Below are positions 59,709 through 64,000 of a stretch of 64,000 nucleotides of DNA, in pieces. The DNA is from Candidatus Thiodiazotropha sp. (ex Monitilora ramsayi). GTDB taxonomy: Bacteria > Pseudomonadota > Gammaproteobacteria > Chromatiales > Chromatiaceae. The translations under genes were made by a program, and so were the position numbers. Under the pieces are notes generated by a model. It saw nothing but the letters and a program-made list of their open reading frames with translations. It was not told where the DNA came from and made no database searches. Position 1 is the first letter of the stretch, and each line of letters opens with the position of its first letter. The stretch covers positions 62,001-126,000 of the forward strand of contig JAHXIO010000010.1 of the NCBI GenBank assembly GCA_025655595.1. Direction: 5' to 3'.

Positions 59709-60196
59709 AGCGATGGTGGCTGACGAAAACCCCTCGGGAACAGCTGGCATTAACACTGGCTGCGGCCGCCCTGCTCCTCTTCCTTCTCTATCTGCTGGCC
59801 TGGCAACCCTTCAGCCAGGCGGTTGAACAGAAGCGTCTGCTGGTTAAAAGCCAACAGGCTACGCTCAATTGGATGCAGGACAATCTCCCCGAAATTCAGC
59901 GTCTGAGCGGAAGCGGTAGCAGTAAAAAGCGGGCCTCCAACGAAGCCCTGCTGACACTGGTCGATCGAACGGCCAAGCAACGACAACTGCGGCAACAGAT
60001 TCAGCGTATCAAACCCCAGGGAGACAAAACCGTTCAGCTCTGGATCGAGCAGGTGGCCTTCGACACGCTCCTTATGTGGCTGGGGGAACTGACGGATCAA
60101 CATGGAATTCAGATCGACACCCTCAACATCGACCGCCAGGAGCTGCCGGGAGTGGTCAATGCCCGACTGGTTCTGCAACGTGGAGGTGGTGCCTGA
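59705..60196 (+). CDS. gspM: Type II secretion inner-membrane protein GspM
   Basis: A 163-residue bitopic protein. A single helix (LTLAAAALLLFLLYLLAWQPF) follows a short cytoplasmic start; the periplasmic part ends LDTLNIDRQELPGVVNARLVL-type sequence (TLNIDRQELPGVVNARLVL), a GspM C-terminal pattern. Stabilises GspL. Overlaps gspL by four bases and gspN by one. Confidence 0.91.
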   Translation: MKRWWLTKTPREQLALTLAAAALLLFLLYLLAWQPFSQAVEQKRLLVKSQQATLNWMQDNLPEIQRLSGSGSSKKRASNEALLTLVDRTAKQRQLRQQIQRIKPQGDKTVQLWIEQVAFDTLLMWLGELTDQHGIQIDTLNIDRQELPGVVNARLVLQRGGGA

Positions 60197-60951
60197 TGCG
60201 AGTGTCTGCATGGATTACCCTGGGAATTGCCAGTTACCTGCTCTTTCTCATATTCAATTTCCCGGCACAACAGGCCATTGGCTGGGTTTCCGCCAGTGAC
60301 ATCAGGCCTCCTGTTGAGTTCATGGGTGCCAGTGGCACTGTATGGTCCGGCGGAGCAGACAGGGTCGTGTATCGTAAGATCCCTCTGGGCAAGGTCAAAT
60401 GGCATTTTAGACCGGCCAATCTTCTCCTGGGCAGACTGGCCTACGAGATAGAATTGACCGATGCCGGGCAAAAGATAACCGGTGTTGCAAAGGCGGGACT
60501 GGCTGGTGGTTACAGGCTGGAACAGGTGGAGGGCCTGCTGCTGGCCAACCGTATTCCCCAACTTATTGGGCAGAACCAGCTGAACATCAATGGCAAGGTG
60601 GATCTCAATGATCTTAGCCTTGACTACGAAGATGGTCGACTCACTTCAACGGAAGGTAGAATCCGTTGGCTGGATGCCTCAGTTGCCAGCCCGATCAATC
60701 TACAGGTTGGCGATCTGCAAGCCGATTTGAGCACGGATGACACCGGCTCAATCAATGCCCAGATCAAAGACCTGAAAGGCACGACTCGCATTAAAGCGGA
60801 AGTAAGTCTCAAGAATGACGGAAACTTCCAGGTGGACGGTACCGTCAAACCCGGCAGTCAGACCGATCCCGGATTAAATGCCGCACTCAGTGCGATTGCG
60901 CGCAGTAAGCCCGACGGCAGTTTCCAACTGAAATATTCGGGCAGAATTTGA
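60196..60951 (+). CDS. gspN: Type II secretion protein GspN
   Basis: A 251-residue protein with one N-terminal helix (ITLGIASYLLFLIFNFPAQ) and a periplasmic part rich in beta strands. SGTVWSGGADRVVYRKIPLGKVKWHFRP is the T2SS-N signature. ATG at 60196 (MRVSAWITLG) overlaps the gspM stop; the track start at 60076 is inside gspM. GspN is not essential in all systems. Confidence 0.88.
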   Translation: MRVSAWITLGIASYLLFLIFNFPAQQAIGWVSASDIRPPVEFMGASGTVWSGGADRVVYRKIPLGKVKWHFRPANLLLGRLAYEIELTDAGQKITGVAKAGLAGGYRLEQVEGLLLANRIPQLIGQNQLNINGKVDLNDLSLDYEDGRLTSTEGRIRWLDASVASPINLQVGDLQADLSTDDTGSINAQIKDLKGTTRIKAEVSLKNDGNFQVDGTVKPGSQTDPGLNAALSAIARSKPDGSFQLKYSGRI

Positions 60952-61160
60952 AATCATGGATGGCGTCATATCACATCAAGGAATGGGATATCGGAGTGTA
61001 TGCCGCTTGACAATCATCTGCTATCATAGAAAGCATTATATATGCAGCATAACCTTATGATGAATAAAGAAATTCATTCTAATCAACAAGTCTGGACCAA
61101 AAACGATCGACAGGCTGAAGCTGCATATTGCCGCGGTATGACAGGAGAAGATGCCAGATT

Positions 61161-63155
61161 ATGAGCGCTTTCACGGATTCCGCTGCAAGATTGTGTACAG
61201 GAGCAAACCGCCTCTCAAGGCATCTGTTTGCCAGCATATTGCTGATGCTTGGTCTGTTCACCACAACCCTGCAGGCCGAACAGATAACGCTAAACCTCAA
61301 CAATGCCGACATCGAGGCACTGATCAAGACCGTCTCGGAACACACCGGCAAGAATTTCGTCATCGATCCCCGTGTCAAAGGAAAAGTCACTGTCATTTCT
61401 GCCCACCCCATGGACCGGGATGAGTTCTATCAGGTCTTCCTCTCCATTCTCGAAGTTCACGGATTCTCCACAATTCCCAGCGGAGATCTGATCAAGATCG
61501 TACCTGACGTCAAGGCAAAACAGGCGGGTATCCCGACGATCAGTAATCTCAGCAAGCTCCCCGGCGATCAGGTGGTAACCCGTATCATTCAGGTTAAAAA
61601 CGTCACCGCGGCACAGCTTGTGCCAATTCTGCGCCCGTTGATTCCGCAAGAGGGACATCTTGCTGCCTACCCAGCGACCAATGTATTGATCATCTCCGAT
61701 CGCAGGCAGAATGTGGATCGTCTTCTCAAGATCATCAAAGAGATCGATCAGGTCAGCGACAGCACCATCGAAGTGGTGACGTTGCAGCATGCCTCTGCTG
61801 CCGAGGTCGTGCGCATCCTCAATAGCCTGCAGGATCCCGCTTCAGCTAAAGCCGGAGGGACCTCAGCTAATAAGCTGGTCGCAGATGAGCGCACCAACAG
61901 CGTCTTGCTCAGTGGCGACCCCACAGTAAGGCTACGCTTCAAGGTTCTCATCAGCCATCTGGACACCCCCTTTGATAATGCCGGTAACGCGCAGGTCATA
62001 TACCTTAAGTATGCCAATGCCAAGGAGCTGGTGTCGGTACTGACCGGTGTCAGCGAGACCATGGATGAGACCAAACAGGGAGGAAAAGCGGCCAGTAAAA
62101 CCAAGATACCGATCAACATTCAGGCAGACGAGGCCTCAAATGCATTGATCATTTCGGCGCCCCCTGACATTTTCCGCGCCCTAGAGGCGATTATCCGCAA
62201 ACTGGACATCCGTCGCGCACAGGTGTTGGTTGAAGCAATTATCGCTGAAGTCTCATACGACAAAGCGAAAAAACTGGGTGTGCAGTGGATTGTAGACGGC
62301 TCACCGGACGGCTCAGGTCCTGTCGGCGTGATCAATTTGGGAACACCTTCCATCAGTGACATCGCCACTGCTGCTGCAGCAGGTACCGCGGTGGATCTGG
62401 GATCAGGCACCTTGATCGGCGGCGGTAAATTCGACAGTACTTCCGTTAACTTTGCAGCCCTGGTCCAAGCCCTGGAGAGCGACAGTCAGTCTAATGTACT
62501 CTCCACACCGAGCCTGATGACACTGGACAATCAGGAAGCGGAGATCGTAATCGGTCAGAACGTCCCCTTTATCACCGGCTCATTCACATCCACCGGCGGC
62601 ACCAGTAGCTCCGTGAATCCGTTTCAGACCGTACAGCGGGAAGACGTAGGCCTGACGTTACGCGTCAAGCCCCAAATCAATGAAGGCAATGCCGTTCAGC
62701 TTGAAATCGAGCAGGAGGTTTCAAGTCTCGTCACTACAGCCATCGCCGGCGCCAGCGATATTGTCACCAATAAGCGCACCATAAAGACCGTGGTTATGGT
62801 GGAAGATGGCAATACTATCGTTTTAGGCGGCTTGATTGATGAGAACCTTCAGCAGGTTGAAGAGAAGGTACCTGTACTGGGTGATGTGCCATTGCTGGGC
62901 GCGCTTTTCCGCTCAACTTCCACAACCAAGCTGAAGCGTAACCTGATGGTCTTTCTGCGGCCGGTCATTTTACGAGATGCAGCGACCAATACTCAGATCG
63001 CCAGCTCCAAGTACAATTACTTCCGTGCAGAGCAGGTAGACATGAAGCAGAAAGGTGTCAAACTGATGGACGATGAGGAGACCCCGATACTCCCAGCTCG
63101 CTTTAACACGTTGTTGCCGCCATTCGACGACCTTCCAACAGGCAATGATCCCTGA
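61161..63155 (+). CDS. gspD: Type II secretion outer-membrane secretin GspD
   Basis: A 664-residue secretin. A signal peptide (ASILLMLGLFTTTLQA) precedes N0 (ITLNLNNADIEALIKTVSEHTGKNFVIDPRVKGKVTV), N1-N3 domains and the C-terminal secretin domain with VPVLGDVPLLGALFRSTS. Start ATG 61161 lies ten bases after GGAGAAG; the track start is a TTG at 61128. Preceded by a 209-base gap, so it may have its own promoter. No gspC partner is in the window. Confidence 0.96.
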   Translation: MSAFTDSAARLCTGANRLSRHLFASILLMLGLFTTTLQAEQITLNLNNADIEALIKTVSEHTGKNFVIDPRVKGKVTVISAHPMDRDEFYQVFLSILEVHGFSTIPSGDLIKIVPDVKAKQAGIPTISNLSKLPGDQVVTRIIQVKNVTAAQLVPILRPLIPQEGHLAAYPATNVLIISDRRQNVDRLLKIIKEIDQVSDSTIEVVTLQHASAAEVVRILNSLQDPASAKAGGTSANKLVADERTNSVLLSGDPTVRLRFKVLISHLDTPFDNAGNAQVIYLKYANAKELVSVLTGVSETMDETKQGGKAASKTKIPINIQADEASNALIISAPPDIFRALEAIIRKLDIRRAQVLVEAIIAEVSYDKAKKLGVQWIVDGSPDGSGPVGVINLGTPSISDIATAAAAGTAVDLGSGTLIGGGKFDSTSVNFAALVQALESDSQSNVLSTPSLMTLDNQEAEIVIGQNVPFITGSFTSTGGTSSSVNPFQTVQREDVGLTLRVKPQINEGNAVQLEIEQEVSSLVTTAIAGASDIVTNKRTIKTVVMVEDGNTIVLGGLIDENLQQVEEKVPVLGDVPLLGALFRSTSTTKLKRNLMVFLRPVILRDAATNTQIASSKYNYFRAEQVDMKQKGVKLMDDEETPILPARFNTLLPPFDDLPTGNDP

Positions 63156-63191
63156 TTTTTCCCGGATCAACAGAGACTGACGACGTCCGAT

Positions 63192-64000
63192 ATGACCGAC
63201 GCACCGGCATCCGACACAATTGAATCAGAGGATCAGCAGAGCAGTGATCAACTGCCCTATGCATTCGCCCGCCGGCATGGTGTTGTGGTACTGCATGATG
63301 AGGCGGAGGATGCCTACCAACTACTCTACAAACCCGGTGTTCCGCTGGCTGTATTTAGTGAGATACGACGCCTGATCTGCCAACCCATTCAACTCAAAGA
63401 GGTGGATGCCGAAACCCTCGAAAAGCAGCTCTCTCTCATCTATGAATCGGGATCGAAGCAGTCCTCCCAGATCATGGAGACCATGGGAGACGATATCGAC
63501 CTGGATAATGCAGCCCGAGCACTGAACCAACCGGAAGATCTGCTGGAAAGCGACGATGACGCGCCGATCATCCGCTTGATCAATGCACTTTTTACCGAGG
63601 CTATTAAGGAGCAGGCATCGGATATCCATATCGAGCCGTACGAAAACCGACTGGTTGTCCGTTTCCGAGTCGACGGTGTACTCAGGGAAGTCTTGACCCC
63701 ACCCAGAACCGTGGCGCCATTTCTGGTATCCCGTATCAAGGTCATGGCTCATCTCGATATTGCCGAAAAGCGAATCCCGCAGGACGGGCGCATTTCACTC
63801 AAAGTCGGTAACCGACCGGTTGATGTGCGCGTCTCCACCCTGCCTTCCAGCTATGGGGAAAGAGTGGTATTGCGCTTGTTGGACAAACAAGCAGGACGGC
63901 TCGATCTGGAGCAGCTCGGCATGTCAAAAGATCTGCGGGAGCAAGTCGACCCTGGTGTTATCAAGCGACCCCACGGCATCTTTCTGGTTACTGGACCAAC
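63192..64000 (+). CDS. gspE: Type II secretion ATPase GspE (partial, cut by window end)
   Basis: The first 269 codons of the secretion ATPase, not in the ORF track because it runs off the edge. The N1E-like domain is followed by the hallmark DDDAPIIRLINALFTEAIKEQASDIHIEPYE, RVDGVLREVL, RIKVMAHLDIAEKRIPQDGRI and VDVRVSTLPSSYGERVVLRLLDK. The window stops at FLVTGP, just before the Walker A residues. It follows gspD by 36 bases. It powers pseudopilus assembly. Confidence 0.95.
   Translation, partial: MTDAPASDTIESEDQQSSDQLPYAFARRHGVVVLHDEAEDAYQLLYKPGVPLAVFSEIRRLICQPIQLKEVDAETLEKQLSLIYESGSKQSSQIMETMGDDIDLDNAARALNQPEDLLESDDDAPIIRLINALFTEAIKEQASDIHIEPYENRLVVRFRVDGVLREVLTPPRTVAPFLVSRIKVMAHLDIAEKRIPQDGRISLKVGNRPVDVRVSTLPSSYGERVVLRLLDKQAGRLDLEQLGMSKDLREQVDPGVIKRPHGIFLVTGP

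Overview
The window is chromosomal DNA from a gammaproteobacterium. Gene content and synteny (aat-bpt ... infA-clpA-clpS-csp; rluE-mnmA-hflD-purB; recC-recB-recD) point to the Chromatiales-type sulfur oxidisers. A dissimilatory-type ATP sulfurylase (sat), an XrtA exosortase locus, a split three-subunit transhydrogenase and several c-di-GMP proteins agree with this. The order is inferred; no species is claimed. I see no phage, insertion sequence, CRISPR array, rRNA or tRNA gene. Coding density is high. Many neighbouring genes overlap by 1-11 bases, so they probably form translationally coupled operons.

Layout. 1-663: 5' part of a YcgR-like PilZ protein (minus strand, runs off the left edge). 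852-2296: aat and bpt, two aminoacyl-tRNA-protein transferases of the N-degron pathway. 2515-8997: a seven-gene block (TonB-dependent receptor, DUF4198-like periplasmic protein, membrane polyferredoxin, CcdA/DsbD-like protein, ExbB, ExbD, TonB) with a near-consensus sigma-54-type -24/-12 element upstream. This block sits where infA is expected. 9119-12683: infA, clpA, clpS and a cold-shock gene. 13060-16784: a membrane diguanylate cyclase, then rluE, mnmA and hflD. 16913-24580: small lipoprotein, purB, roxA, GNAT protein, nudF, AlkD-like glycosylase, small membrane protein and beta carbonic anhydrase. 24917-26302: a 42-residue ORF facing sat across a bidirectional terminator. 26615-35164: recD, recB and recC. 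35347-40783: HDOD protein, DUF1631 protein, PilZ protein, lytic transglycosylase and YchJ-like SEC-C protein. 40784-48069: hrpA and the pntAa-pntAb-pntB transhydrogenase. 48425-55120: XrtA locus on the minus strand (PrsK kinase, PrsR regulator, exosortase A/EpsI, Wza-type export lipoprotein, tyrosine autokinase). 55432-64000: type II secretion genes gspG-H-I-J-K-L-M-N-D and the start of gspE, divergent from prsK.

How the genes work together. Aat and Bpt add Leu/Phe or Leu to proteins, ClpS recognises those N-termini and ClpA feeds them to ClpP, so most of an N-degron pathway lies in one region. The TonB block looks like a self-contained importer: outer-membrane receptor, its own energy-transducing complex, and two redox membrane proteins. 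Redox-assisted import of a metal or metal complex is a reasonable inference, but the substrate is not shown. Sat would make ATP and sulfate from APS during sulfur oxidation. The XrtA genes and the T2SS both serve envelope and extracellular export, and share one divergent intergenic region.

Limits: all function calls come from reading motifs, family resemblance and context by eye. No database search was run. Start codons were moved from the ORF track where an internal ATG, coupling or family N-terminus argued for it.
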